Assembly: GCA_903856875.1 (NCBI GenBank)
Contig: CAIODE010000013.1
Coordinates: 1 to 14,850, forward strand
DNA length: 14,850 nt
Direction of reading: 5' to 3'
DNA from: an uncultured Burkholderiales bacterium
GTDB taxonomy: Bacteria; Pseudomonadota; Gammaproteobacteria; Burkholderiales; Burkholderiaceae_C
The notes below the pieces were generated by a model. It saw nothing but the letters and a program-made list of their open reading frames with translations, did not search any database and had not been told where the DNA came from. Below are positions 8,514-14,850 of the stretch, piece by piece. Both the position numbers and the translations under genes were made by a program. The stretch's first letter is position 1, and every line of letters begins with the position of its first letter.

Positions 8514-9058
8514 GGCAACTTCATACTTTCAATCAATTGGTCTGCGCCCAGGTCTTGCTTGAGGCCTTGGTTTTGGTAAACCACCGCGTGCACCGCACGC
8601 ACCGAGTCACCCTCTAAATGGGCAAACCAAACTGCATGGGCTAGCACGGGCTCACCCTTAGCGGTTGTGCCCTTGGCCTTGAAACGAAGCGCGCCAGGCA
8701 AAGCGTTCATTCGGCCAGGCGTCCAAGTTGCATCTTCAATTTTGTTGGCACGCATGTTTTGCAAGGTGGCTTCGCGCCAGCCTTTCAAAAGTTCTGTGCG
8801 GTCGGCATCGGCGCTGAGCTTGGCGGACATGACCGCCCAAACAGCATCGCCAGCCTCACAGCCCATCACCGACAACTCTAAGTTTTGACCGGCCATGGTG
8901 ACGGATTTGGTCGTTTTGTCAGGCTTGCAAGGCAACTCAAAGCTGAGCGTGGTGCCTGGCATTTGAACCGTTCGCCAATTCAAACTAGGCTGGCATGCAC
9001 TGAGTCCCAAGACTGATAAAAAAACCGCTGCCGCATTCTTCGAATATTTTTTGAGCAT
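8510..9058 (-). CDS. Predicted lipoprotein of unknown function
   Basis: A 182-residue protein starting at ATG 9058-9056 (a GTG just upstream at 9061 is also possible). It has a Lys-rich start, a hydrophobic stretch and a lipobox LGLSAC with the lipidated Cys near residue 22, so it should be an exported, membrane-anchored lipoprotein. The mature part has further cysteines at about 44 and 67 that may pair, and alternating strand-like segments. I do not recognise the family. It is the first gene of the five-gene operon leading into the MFS permease and the PTS genes, and is divergent from the CoA-transferase across 50 bases. A substrate-capture or sensing role for the permease is only a guess from position. 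Confidence 0.8.
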   Translation of the reverse strand: MLKKYSKNAAAVFLSVLGLSACQPSLNWRTVQMPGTTLSFELPCKPDKTTKSVTMAGQNLELSVMGCEAGDAVWAVMSAKLSADADRTELLKGWREATLQNMRANKIEDATWTPGRMNALPGALRFKAKGTTAKGEPVLAHAVWFAHLEGDSVRAVHAVVYQNQGLKQDLGADQLIESMKLP

Positions 9059-9063
9059 CACTG

Positions 9064-9101
9064 ATTATCAACGCCAGCATGTGACTTTTTTTTCGCGACA
9101 A
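9064..9101. promoter_or_regulatory. Possible back-to-back -10 elements, leaderless starts
   Basis: The 50-base gap between two divergent starts holds GATAAT on the minus strand (9069-9064) and GACAAT on the plus strand (9096-9101). Each ends 5-7 bases from the ATG it faces (9058 and 9109), so transcripts would begin at or near the start codons. Neither start has a correctly placed Shine-Dalgarno sequence, which agrees. No convincing -35 hexamers are seen, so the evidence is weak. Confidence 0.25.
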
Positions 9102-9108
9102 TGAGGGC

Positions 9109-10353
9109 ATGAACTCATTAGACGGCATTCGCATCCTCGACCTCTCCCGTGTTCTCGCGGGACCTTGGTGTACCCAAACTTTGGCCGACCTTGGGGCCGA
9201 TGTGATCAAAATTGAAAGGCCCGGTGCTGGTGACGACACGCGCACCTGGGGCCCTCCTTTCTTGAAAGATGCCAATGGCAATGACACAGCCGAAGCCGCA
9301 TATTATTTGGGAACCAATAGAAATAAGCGCTCACTTACTTGTGATATTTCCAAGCCTGAAGGCCAGGCTTTGATCCGTGAATTGGTGGCGCACTGTGACG
9401 TCTTCATTGAAAACTTCAAGGTCGGCGACATGGCCCGTTATGGTCTGGACTACCCCAGTTTGAAAGCCGTCAACCCTCGGCTTGTGTATTGCAGTGTCAC
9501 AGGCTTTGGGCAGACAGGACCCTACAGCGATCGGGCGGGCTATGACTATGCGGTGCAAGGCATTGGCGGCCTCATGAGCGTCACAGGCGAGCGCGATGAC
9601 TTGGGTGGTGGCCCTCAAAAAGTGGGGGTGGCCGTGGCCGATTTGTTCACCGGCATGTATGCCAGCGTTGGCATTTTGGCAGCCTTGCGGCATGTCGAAA
9701 AAACAGGTGAAGGCCAGTATGTCGACATGGCTTTGTTGGACACGCAAGTGGCCATGCTCGCCAATTTGGGCGCCAACTATTTGGTCAGTGGCAAGACCCC
9801 CGGGCGTGCTGGCAATGCCCACCAAAACATCGTGCCGTATCAAGTGTTTGAGGTGATGCCCGCATTGCATGCCGAGCCTGATGCGCGTGATCATTTGATT
9901 TTGGCTGTCGGCAATGATGGGCAGTTTGCGAAGTTTTGTGATGTGGCAGGTCACCCTGAATTGGCCAGCGATCCGCGCTTTAGCAAGAACTCGGAGCGCG
10001 TGAAAAACAGAAACGTGCTGGTGCCAATGCTCGAGGAGATCATGCTGACGCGGACCAAAGCACAATGGTTACATGCCCTTGAATCGGCCAAAGTTCCTTG
10101 CGGTGCCATTAACAATCTGTCAGAGGTGTTCGCTGACCCTCAAGTCGCTGCCCGCAACATGATCAACATTTGGCAGCACCCGCATCAAAAAGATTTGCGC
10201 TTGGTGGCCAGCCCCTTGAAACTCAGCCTCACCCCTGTGCGGCAAGACCATGCGCCGCCTCAATTGGGGCAACACACCGCGCAACTGCTGAACGAAGTGC
10301 TGGGTTACAGCGATGCGCAGATTGAACAACTTCAAAGCAAAGGCGTGATCTGA
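9109..10353 (+). CDS. CaiB/BaiF class III CoA-transferase
   Basis: A 414-residue cytosolic enzyme moving CoA between an acyl-CoA and a free acid through a mixed-anhydride path. Family marks run the full length: LDGIRILDLSRVLAGPW (4-20), LGADVIKIERPG (28-39), ENFKVGDMARYGLDY (101-115), GFGQTGPYSDRAGYDYAVQG (132-151) and the expected catalytic Asp in VAVADLFTG (D178), aligned to Asp169 of formyl-CoA transferase. Length is usual. The 5' context is odd: GAGGG lies only one base before the ATG, too close to act normally, and a three-codon frame (ATG at 9101) ends on the gene's ATGA. The stop shares one base with the next gene. The acid substrate cannot be named; succinyl-CoA:dicarboxylate types are likely. 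Confidence 0.93.
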   Translation: MNSLDGIRILDLSRVLAGPWCTQTLADLGADVIKIERPGAGDDTRTWGPPFLKDANGNDTAEAAYYLGTNRNKRSLTCDISKPEGQALIRELVAHCDVFIENFKVGDMARYGLDYPSLKAVNPRLVYCSVTGFGQTGPYSDRAGYDYAVQGIGGLMSVTGERDDLGGGPQKVGVAVADLFTGMYASVGILAALRHVEKTGEGQYVDMALLDTQVAMLANLGANYLVSGKTPGRAGNAHQNIVPYQVFEVMPALHAEPDARDHLILAVGNDGQFAKFCDVAGHPELASDPRFSKNSERVKNRNVLVPMLEEIMLTRTKAQWLHALESAKVPCGAINNLSEVFADPQVAARNMINIWQHPHQKDLRLVASPLKLSLTPVRQDHAPPQLGQHTAQLLNEVLGYSDAQIEQLQSKGVI

Positions 10354-11087
10354 TGGCGCAATACTTATTGGTTCACGGCGCTTGGCATGGTGCTTGGTGC
10401 TGGCAACATGTCACTGAAGGCCTTATTCGGGCGGGCCACAGCGCGCACGCCGTGACGCTCACAGGCTTAGGCGAGCGATCTCACTTGCTGCACCGTGGCA
10501 TTGATTTAGAAACCCATGTGCAAGATGTGTTGCAAGCGCTCGATGCACAAGAGATGCAAGACGCCATTTTGGTTGTGCACTCTTATGCCGGCATTCTGGG
10601 CACTGCGGTCGCCGACAGGCGTGCCAACAGGTTGAAGCACTTGGTTTACCTTGACGCAATGGTTCCCAAACCTGGCGAGAGTTGGAGCAGCACGCATGCC
10701 AGTGCCACGCAAAAGTTGCGCATCGATGCTGCAGCCGAAAGCATCAACAACAGTTTTCCACCACCCGACCCTTCTGTGTTTGGCCTGGCTGGTGAAAATT
10801 ACGATTGGGTTCAAAGGCGTCAAACACCGCATCCCTTCGGGACCTACCAGCAAGAGTTGGACTTTGATGCGGCTCGCGTTGCAAGTGTTCCTCGCACCTT
10901 CATCAATTGCACTGTGCCGCCACTGGCAACCATCGATGTCTCGCGTCGCCGCGTGATTGACCCGCAGTTTTGGGAGGGCCTTTGGATGCAAAATGCCAGC
11001 GTGATTGAAATGAAAACGGGGCACGACCCCATGATCAGTGCCCCGAAAGAGTTGACAGCGCTGCTGTTGGCATGCGCTGATCAATAA
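10353..11087 (+). CDS. Alpha/beta-fold hydrolase (esterase-like)
   Basis: A 244-residue soluble alpha/beta hydrolase of the small esterase/hydroxynitrile-lyase-like group. It has the oxyanion-hole stretch LVHGAWHGAWCW (6-17), the nucleophile elbow VVHSYAG with S77, and the catalytic His in TGHDPMIS (H224); D195 is a candidate acid. The elbow has Ala where most relatives have Gly (HSYAG rather than HSYGG), which is tolerated in this group. Its ATG overlaps the CoA-transferase stop (TGATG), so the two are almost certainly one transcript and may act on the same acyl or ester substrate. Its stop lies three bases from the stop of the convergent cytochrome c' gene. Confidence 0.88.
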   Translation: MAQYLLVHGAWHGAWCWQHVTEGLIRAGHSAHAVTLTGLGERSHLLHRGIDLETHVQDVLQALDAQEMQDAILVVHSYAGILGTAVADRRANRLKHLVYLDAMVPKPGESWSSTHASATQKLRIDAAAESINNSFPPPDPSVFGLAGENYDWVQRRQTPHPFGTYQQELDFDAARVASVPRTFINCTVPPLATIDVSRRRVIDPQFWEGLWMQNASVIEMKTGHDPMISAPKELTALLLACADQ

Positions 11088-11090
11088 GTA

Positions 11091-11543
11091 TCATTCCTTG
11101 CGGAAATTGTCATGGCAGTTTTTGCAAGCAGCGCCTGCGGGGCCAAAGGCTGTTTTCAACGCATCGACGTTGCCCAGCTTGGCTGCGGCAGAGACTTTCA
11201 CCAGTTCGGCTTGCATTTTGTCAGCAGCATCTTTGAACTTGGCGGCGTCCTTCCAAATTTCTGGCTTGGCTCGGGTTTCACCCTTGTCTGAACCCTCGGG
11301 GAAAGCGGTCCAATGCAACTTTGACATGGTCACTGCAATGTCGGCATTTTCTGCTGCGGCTTTTGCGTCGTAGGGCACTTTGCCTGTGGCCATAGCGCCA
11401 ACGCGACCAAAGTGAGCGCCCATCAAAGTGAAGCTGGCTTTGCGGTATTTGATGGCATCTTCTGGTTTTGCAAATTGTGCTGCCGCTGGAAGTGCCAGCA
11501 AAACAGAAAGCAAAGCTGAAACGAAAGCGAAATGTTTTTTCAT
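11091..11543 (-). CDS. Cytochrome c' (periplasmic class II c-type cytochrome)
   Basis: A 150-residue exported protein: signal peptide of about 22 residues (MKKHFAF start, cleavage after ALPAAA before Gln), then a four-helix bundle with the haem-binding CKNCH at 140-144 near the C-terminus, as in class II cytochromes c. RKASFTLMGAHFGRVGAM (34-51) is the usual first helix, near the distal haem face. Cytochromes c' bind NO and CO and may protect against nitrosative stress or carry electrons. The ribosome site TAGGAATATGC before the ATG is good. It is divergent from the cytochrome b561 gene across 88 bases, a common pairing that suggests the two exchange electrons. Confidence 0.94.
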   Translation of the reverse strand: MKKHFAFVSALLSVLLALPAAAQFAKPEDAIKYRKASFTLMGAHFGRVGAMATGKVPYDAKAAAENADIAVTMSKLHWTAFPEGSDKGETRAKPEIWKDAAKFKDAADKMQAELVKVSAAAKLGNVDALKTAFGPAGAACKNCHDNFRKE

Positions 11544-11581
11544 GCATATTCCTATTGATGTTAAATTTATTAAAGTTTCTC

Positions 11582-11635
11582 ATGATTTTAAAACCCCTGC
11601 AAAATGCGCCTTTTGATTCGAAAGTTTTTTCATGA
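11582..11635 (+). other. Possible 17-codon leader ORF coupled to cytochrome b561
   Basis: ATG at 11582 opens a 17-codon frame whose TGA (11633-11635) overlaps the b561 ATG as ATGA. The b561 gene has no Shine-Dalgarno sequence of its own and a stop lies in frame at 11614-11616, so its start is fixed. The leader lies in an AT-rich divergent gap (11544-11631) that also holds repeats of an AAAGTTT(Y)TCATG-type sequence at about 11572 and 11621. The leader's own ribosome site is weak. Chance is a real alternative. Confidence 0.22.
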
Positions 11636-12303
11636 TTCAGATTCGGATTTGGGATTGGCCGACTCGCATCTTCCATTGGTCCTTGGCAAGCTTGGTCGTG
11701 GCTTTGGTCATTACGGGCAATGTGGGTGGCAACGCCATGGTGTGGCATTTCAGGTGTGGCTATGCGGTACTTAGCCTGATTATTTTTAGATTCATTTGGG
11801 GCTTTTGTGGTGGGCACTGGTCTCGCTGGCGTCAATTGACGTGCACACCTGCATTAATTCGGCAGTATTTCAAAACGTCAACGCCACACGCTGCGTATCT
11901 GGGACACAACCCCGTGGGCTCACTGTCGGTCATCGCCATGATGGCCTTGTTAGTTCTGCAAGTAAGTACTGGCCTCTTTAGCGACGATGAAATTTCCAAT
12001 GCGGGTCCTTTGGTCAGCCTTGTTTCTGAAAGCCGCGTGAGTTTGGCCACTTATTGGCACAAAGGCTTTGGTAAAACCATCATTCTGTTGCTGGTGGCCG
12101 TCCATCTTTTAGCCATCCTTTGGTATTTTTTGAAGAAGAAGCAGAACCTGACCATCGCCATGTTGAAGGGCCATAAAACGGCCGATCATCCAGCGGCCTC
12201 ATCCAAAGATGGTCCAGCCAATTGGTTGTTGGCTGTTCTGTCTATCTTGCTAAGTGCTTGCTTGGTGTATGCCCTGATCAATCTGGGTGCCACAGCAGGC
12301 TGA
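11632..12303 (+). CDS. Cytochrome b561 family membrane protein
   Basis: A 223-residue di-haem-type membrane cytochrome. It begins with IRIWDWPTRIFHW (4-16), the usual opening of bacterial cytochrome b561 proteins found beside soluble c-type cytochromes. Candidate haem ligands are H15, H39 (VWHFRCGY), H143 (YWHKGFGK) and H158 (VAVHLLAI). Four core membrane segments lie near 12-32, 42-60, 95-115 and 148-168, followed by a hydrophilic linker (about 170-192) and a fifth C-terminal hydrophobic segment (about 193-215), an extension beyond the core domain. It probably passes electrons between the quinone pool and the divergently encoded cytochrome c'. Confidence 0.9.
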   Translation: MIQIRIWDWPTRIFHWSLASLVVALVITGNVGGNAMVWHFRCGYAVLSLIIFRFIWGFCGGHWSRWRQLTCTPALIRQYFKTSTPHAAYLGHNPVGSLSVIAMMALLVLQVSTGLFSDDEISNAGPLVSLVSESRVSLATYWHKGFGKTIILLLVAVHLLAILWYFLKKKQNLTIAMLKGHKTADHPAASSKDGPANWLLAVLSILLSACLVYALINLGATAG

Positions 12304-12856
12304 CTTCCTGAATTTAAGGCTAAACTTCATTCGACCATTTCGTTCAATATCGACTCTCTTGTCTGCACCTTCACAACCCACTGTCTTTCTGTTCGAGGCT
12401 TCTTCAGCTGAAGACATGTTGGCCGTGCGTGAGATTTTTCTTGAGTACGCCCGCTCGCTCAATGTCGATCTTTGTTTTCAAGACTTTGAGTCGGAGTTGA
12501 ATCAATTGCCGGGTGAATATTCGCCACCCCGCGGCGCTCTTTTGTTGGCCAAGGTGAACCAAGAAATTGCAGGTTGCTGTGCACTGCGTCCCTTAGACTC
12601 AGCCGATTCGCCCAATGCCGCAGAAATGAAGCGCTTGTATGTCAAGCCAGCCTTTCGCCGTCTTGGCTTAGGACGACAATTGGCTGAAAGTATTTTGGAT
12701 GCAGCTCGCCAATGCGACTACAGCTGTGTCTTGTTGGACACGCTGGATGAAATGGAATCAGCAAGGGCGCTTTACGAAGACTTAGGCTTCGAAGAGGTTG
12801 CGCCTTACTATCACAACCCTTTGGCTGGTGCGCACTATCTCCGCGTCATGCTTTGA
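12287..12856 (+). CDS. GNAT family N-acetyltransferase
   Basis: The protein carries a full GNAT domain that moves acetyl from acetyl-CoA to an unknown amine. VFLFEASSAEDMLAVREIFLEYARSL (about 33-58) is read as strand 1 and helix 1, followed by EIAGCCALRPLD, MKRLYVKPAFRRLGLGRQL with the acetyl-CoA loop RRLGLG near 124-129, and ALYEDLGFEEV near the end. The start is uncertain: the longest frame begins with GTG at 12287, overlapping b561 by 17 bases, while TTG at 12359 would give a more usual length of about 165 residues; neither has a clear ribosome site and no ATG precedes the domain. Residues encoded before 12359 do not look like part of the fold. Confidence 0.82.
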   Translation: MPQQADFLNLRLNFIRPFRSISTLLSAPSQPTVFLFEASSAEDMLAVREIFLEYARSLNVDLCFQDFESELNQLPGEYSPPRGALLLAKVNQEIAGCCALRPLDSADSPNAAEMKRLYVKPAFRRLGLGRQLAESILDAARQCDYSCVLLDTLDEMESARALYEDLGFEEVAPYYHNPLAGAHYLRVML

Positions 12857-12883
12857 AGTGCGCCCAGGTTGGCCAATGTGTTT

Positions 12884-13390
12884 TTAAGCTTTGACTTGTG
12901 ACAACATGGTGTCAGCGTCACTGACTTCAAATTTGCCAGGACCTTCGATGTTCAAAGTTGCAACCTTGCCATCTTTGACCAGCATTGAATAACGGTTGCT
13001 GCGCAAGCCCATGCCACGCGCTGTGAGATCCAAAGTCAGGCCTGTGCCTTTGGTGAAGTCGGCACTGCCGTCACCCATCATGCGCACTTTGCCAGTGCTG
13101 TGCAACTCGCGGCCCCATGCGCCCATGACAAACGCATCGTTCACGCTGACGCACCAAATTTCATCTACACCCGCGGCCTTCAAGGCATCGAATTGCGCCA
13201 CATAACCAGGCACGTGCTTGGCTGAGCAGGTGGGCGTGAAAGCGCCTGGCAAAGCAAACAATGCGATGGTTTTGCCAGCTGATGCTTTAGCAACATCAAC
13301 AGGGTTAGGGCCAATGCTGCAGCCATTGCCTTCGACCTCTACGAACTCGGTCAATGTGACGGCGGGGATGGTGTCTCCAACTTTGATCAT
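12884..13390 (-). CDS. Peroxiredoxin, Prx5/AhpC-TSA type
   Basis: A 168-residue cytosolic thiol peroxidase that reduces hydrogen and organic peroxides. The peroxidatic Cys is C55 in PGAFTPTCSAKHVPGY, the Prx5 signature; C24 and C80 (EIWCVSVNDAFVMGAWG) are other cysteines. The C-terminal region RSNRYSMLVKDGKV fits the family. There is no glutaredoxin domain fused, so reduction by glutathione/glutaredoxin or a monothiol route is inferred. The frame is open upstream, but AAGGAATCACC before ATG 13390-13388 and family length fix the start. It lies downstream of the ribosomal operon terminator and is probably transcribed on its own; no clear promoter was found in the 67 bases between. Confidence 0.94.
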   Translation of the reverse strand: MIKVGDTIPAVTLTEFVEVEGNGCSIGPNPVDVAKASAGKTIALFALPGAFTPTCSAKHVPGYVAQFDALKAAGVDEIWCVSVNDAFVMGAWGRELHSTGKVRMMGDGSADFTKGTGLTLDLTARGMGLRSNRYSMLVKDGKVATLNIEGPGKFEVSDADTMLSQVKA

Positions 13391-13460
13391 GGTGATTCCT
13401 TTAAAAATGGTGCCAAAAAGCGACTGGAAAGAGATGCGTTTGAAGAACACACCGACGAAA

Positions 13461-13491
13461 AAAAACGACCCACTATTGTGAGTCGTTTTTT
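13461..13491 (-). terminator. Intrinsic terminator of the S10 ribosomal operon
   Basis: Arms 13461-13473 and 13478-13490 pair as AAAAACGAC-C-CAC with GTG-A-GTCGTTTTT around a TATT loop, with one C/A mismatch. On the minus strand the stem is followed by an eight-T run (opposite the A-run 13458-13465), the classic intrinsic form. It stands 30 bases after the rpsQ stop and before the peroxiredoxin gene, so it closes the rpsC-rplP-rpmC-rpsQ transcript. The T run on the plus strand would let it act in both directions. Confidence 0.85.
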
Positions 13492-13520
13492 GAAAGTCTG
13501 CTGAAATGAGCTGATAAAGC

Positions 13521-13790
13521 TTAAATCGCAATAGCCTTTTCAACCAACCGGGTGGCAACCCAGTTTTTGGTTTTGGAAATTGGCTTGCTCTCGGTGATCT
13601 CGATCACGTCGCCTAGGCCGTATTGTCCTGTTTCATCGTGTGCGTGGTACTTGCTTGATTTGGCAACAATCTTGCCGTACAAAGCATGCTTCACGCGACG
13701 CTCTACCAAAACCGTTACGGTTTTGGCACGCTTGTCGCTGACCACCTTGCCGATCAAGGTGCGCTTGAGGGATGTTTTAGCTTCCGTCAT
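13521..13790 (-). CDS. rpsQ: 30S ribosomal protein S17
   Basis: An 89-residue primary 16S rRNA-binding protein of the small subunit. [20 protein letters not shown] (about 10-29), [19 protein letters not shown] and [19 protein letters not shown] are full family marks. ATG at 13790 is chosen over GTG at 13796 because AGGAG lies five bases before it. It is the last gene of this operon, followed by a terminator; rplN and the rest of the spc genes, which often follow directly in other bacteria, are not here. Confidence 0.97.
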   Translation of the reverse strand: MTEAKTSLKRTLIGKVVSDKRAKTVTVLVERRVKHALYGKIVAKSSKYHAHDETGQYGLGDVIEITESKPISKTKNWVATRLVEKAIAI

Positions 13791-13799
13791 GGTCACTCC

Positions 13800-13994
13800 T
13801 TATTTGGCGGCTTGCTTTTGGGCAAGGATGGTTTTGGCGCGAGCGATGCTGCGGCGAGTTTCGCGCAGTTGGTTCGTGTTGCCGATTTGCTGAGTGGCTT
13901 TTTGCATGCGCAAATTGAAATGGGCTCTTTGCAGATCCTTGATTTCTTTGGCCAAACCAGCTTCGTCTTGGGTGCGCAGTTCAGTGGTGTTCAT
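13800..13994 (-). CDS. rpmC: 50S ribosomal protein L29
   Basis: A 64-residue two-helix protein near the exit tunnel of the large subunit. It has ELRTQDEAGLAKEIKDLQ (5-22) and the family's second-helix pattern LRETRRSIARAKTILAQK (about 43-60). A strong ribosome site AGGAGAACTC precedes the ATG. It sits between rplP and rpsQ in the conserved S10 order, nine bases from rpsQ. Confidence 0.97.
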   Translation of the reverse strand: MNTTELRTQDEAGLAKEIKDLQRAHFNLRMQKATQQIGNTNQLRETRRSIARAKTILAQKQAAK

Positions 13995-14011
13995 TTTTGA
14001 GTTCTCCTGAA

Positions 14012-14428
14012 TTACTGGCCAATCATGCGAGCGACAAACGTCGTGCGCAAGGGCAGTTTGGCTGCGGCCAATTTAAACGCTTCACGGGCCAATTGCTCTG
14101 GCACGCCAACGATTTCATACAACACCTTACCGGGCTGAATTTCAGCCACGTAGTACTCGGGGTTGCCCTTACCGTTACCCATGCGAACCTCTGCAGGTTT
14201 TGTAGAGATTGGCTTGTCGGGGAACACGCGAATCCAGATGCGACCACCACGCTTCACGTGACGGGAAATTGCACGGCGTGCAGCTTCGATCTGACGGGCC
14301 GTTAAACGGCCACGGTCTGTGGACTTAAGACCGAAATCACCAAACGCCACCGTGTTGCCACGGGTTGCGACGCCGGTGTTGCGGCCCTTTTGTTCCTTGC
14401 GGAACTTTCTGCGAGCGGGTTGCAGCAT
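14012..14428 (-). CDS. rplP: 50S ribosomal protein L16
   Basis: A 138-residue large-subunit protein that contacts the A-site tRNA region. [19 protein letters not shown] at the start, [24 protein letters not shown] (about 30-53), [15 protein letters not shown] (61-75) and [20 protein letters not shown] are nearly invariant family sequences. Length is normal, and AAAGGAG precedes the ATG. It starts two bases after the rpsC stop. Confidence 0.98.
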   Translation of the reverse strand: MLQPARRKFRKEQKGRNTGVATRGNTVAFGDFGLKSTDRGRLTARQIEAARRAISRHVKRGGRIWIRVFPDKPISTKPAEVRMGNGKGNPEYYVAEIQPGKVLYEIVGVPEQLAREAFKLAAAKLPLRTTFVARMIGQ

Positions 14429-14430
14429 GT

Positions 14431-14850
14431 TTACTCTCCTTTAGCACCGTCAGCTGCTGCAGCTGGCGCGGCGACTTTGCGTACGCGCTTAACGGCGGGT
14501 TTATCACCCCCTGCTTCGGCGGGCTTATCGCTGCCGTCAGTGGGTGCTGTGTTCGTGCCACCGGCACGGCGTGGTGCACCAGGTGCACCGCGGCGGTCAC
14601 CCCCTGGACGCTCGCCTGGGCGGGCATCACGGCGGGGGCCACGTGGGCGGCGCTCTTCTTCGGCACGAGGCTCAGACAACGCCGGCGCATCATTGCGGCC
14701 CAGTGTGTCGCCTTTGTAGACCCACACTTTGACGCCAATAATGCCGTACGTTGTCTTGGCTTCGGATGTACCGTAGTCGATGTCAGCGCGCAGAGTGTGC
14801 AAGGGCACGCGGCCTTCGCGGTACCACTCGGTACGTGCGATCTCGATGCC
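14431..14850 (-). CDS. rpsC: 30S ribosomal protein S3, C-terminal part
   Basis: The final 139 residues of S3; the N-terminal part with the KH domain lies beyond the window edge. The frame enters with [20 protein letters not shown] and continues ADIDYG and [16 protein letters not shown], the conserved C-terminal domain by the mRNA entry site. About 80 residues of Arg/Gly/Pro/Ala-rich low-complexity tail follow ([19 protein letters not shown], later [17 protein letters not shown]). Such tails are common in Comamonadaceae S3 and are probably disordered and RNA-binding. In-frame GTG at 14808 is an internal Val codon, not a start. Confidence 0.97.
   Translation of the reverse strand, partial: GIEIARTEWYREGRVPLHTLRADIDYGTSEAKTTYGIIGVKVWVYKGDTLGRNDAPALSEPRAEEERRPRGPRRDARPGERPGGDRRGAPGAPRRAGGTNTAPTDGSDKPAEAGGDKPAVKRVRKVAAPAAAADGAKGE

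Noticed and set aside
9331..10065. 244-codon minus-strand frame inside the CoA-transferase gene
   Set aside because: Antisense shadow; the plus frame has full CaiB motifs, and this one has none and no ribosome site.
11278..11835. 185-codon minus-strand frame across the cytochrome c'/b561 gap
   Set aside because: It runs out of frame through cytochrome c' and antisense through b561; both real genes have strong motifs in other frames.
13391..13558. 56-residue N-terminal extension of the peroxiredoxin
   Set aside because: It would cross the terminator hairpin and run into rpsQ; AAGGAATCACC precedes the internal ATG at 13390.
14431..14740. Arg/Gly/Pro-rich repeats at the rpsC 3' end as a tandem repeat or frameshift
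   Set aside because: The frame is continuous with the conserved S3 core, and such tails are usual in S3 of this group.

Overview
The window is a dense stretch of core bacterial chromosome. Protein-level resemblance points to the Betaproteobacteria, order Burkholderiales, most likely a Comamonadaceae freshwater type (Limnohabitans/Rhodoferax-like). The signs are the AtpI-AtpB pair, the ybeD-lipB-lipA block, a mannose-type EIIA-HPr-EI cluster with no sugar permease subunits beside it, a cytochrome c'/cytochrome b561 pair, and ribosomal protein S3 with a long Arg/Gly/Pro-rich tail. This assignment comes from recognising families by eye; no search was run. No RNA gene, insertion sequence, phage gene, CRISPR array or toxin/defence gene was seen, and no stretch longer than about 140 bases lacks a gene.

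Layout: (1) 1-1277, minus strand: start of the ATP synthase operon, atpI then atpB, with atpB cut by the window edge and a good sigma-70-like promoter upstream. (2) 1414-4799, plus strand: a small four-helix CopD-type membrane protein, then ybeD, lipB, lipA (lipoate synthesis and attachment) and a YddG-like DMT exporter, closely packed. (3) 4828-9058, minus strand: a tightly overlapped five-gene cluster, read as lipoprotein, MFS permease, EIIA(Man), HPr, EI. (4) 9109-11087, plus strand: a class III CoA-transferase and an alpha/beta hydrolase joined by a one-base TGATG overlap. (5) 11091-12856: cytochrome c' (minus) divergent from cytochrome b561 (plus), followed by a GNAT acetyltransferase. 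(6) 12884-13390, minus strand: a Prx5-type peroxiredoxin. (7) 13461-14850, minus strand: the distal end of the S10 ribosomal operon (rpsC partial, rplP, rpmC, rpsQ) closed by a clear intrinsic terminator.

How the parts work together: LipB and LipA make the lipoyl cofactor of the 2-oxoacid dehydrogenases. EI, HPr and EIIA form a phosphorelay that, without EIIB/EIIC here, is probably regulatory. Cytochrome c' and b561 look like a periplasm/membrane electron-transfer pair. The CoA-transferase and hydrolase look like acyl-CoA/ester metabolism of unknown substrate.

I see no convincing new multi-gene system. The points most worth a second look are the lipoprotein-MFS-PTS operon, short upstream ORFs that overlap the starts of three plus-strand genes lacking a well-placed Shine-Dalgarno sequence, an abrupt composition change in the first ~70 bases that may be an assembly join, and three convergent gene pairs with almost no space for terminators.
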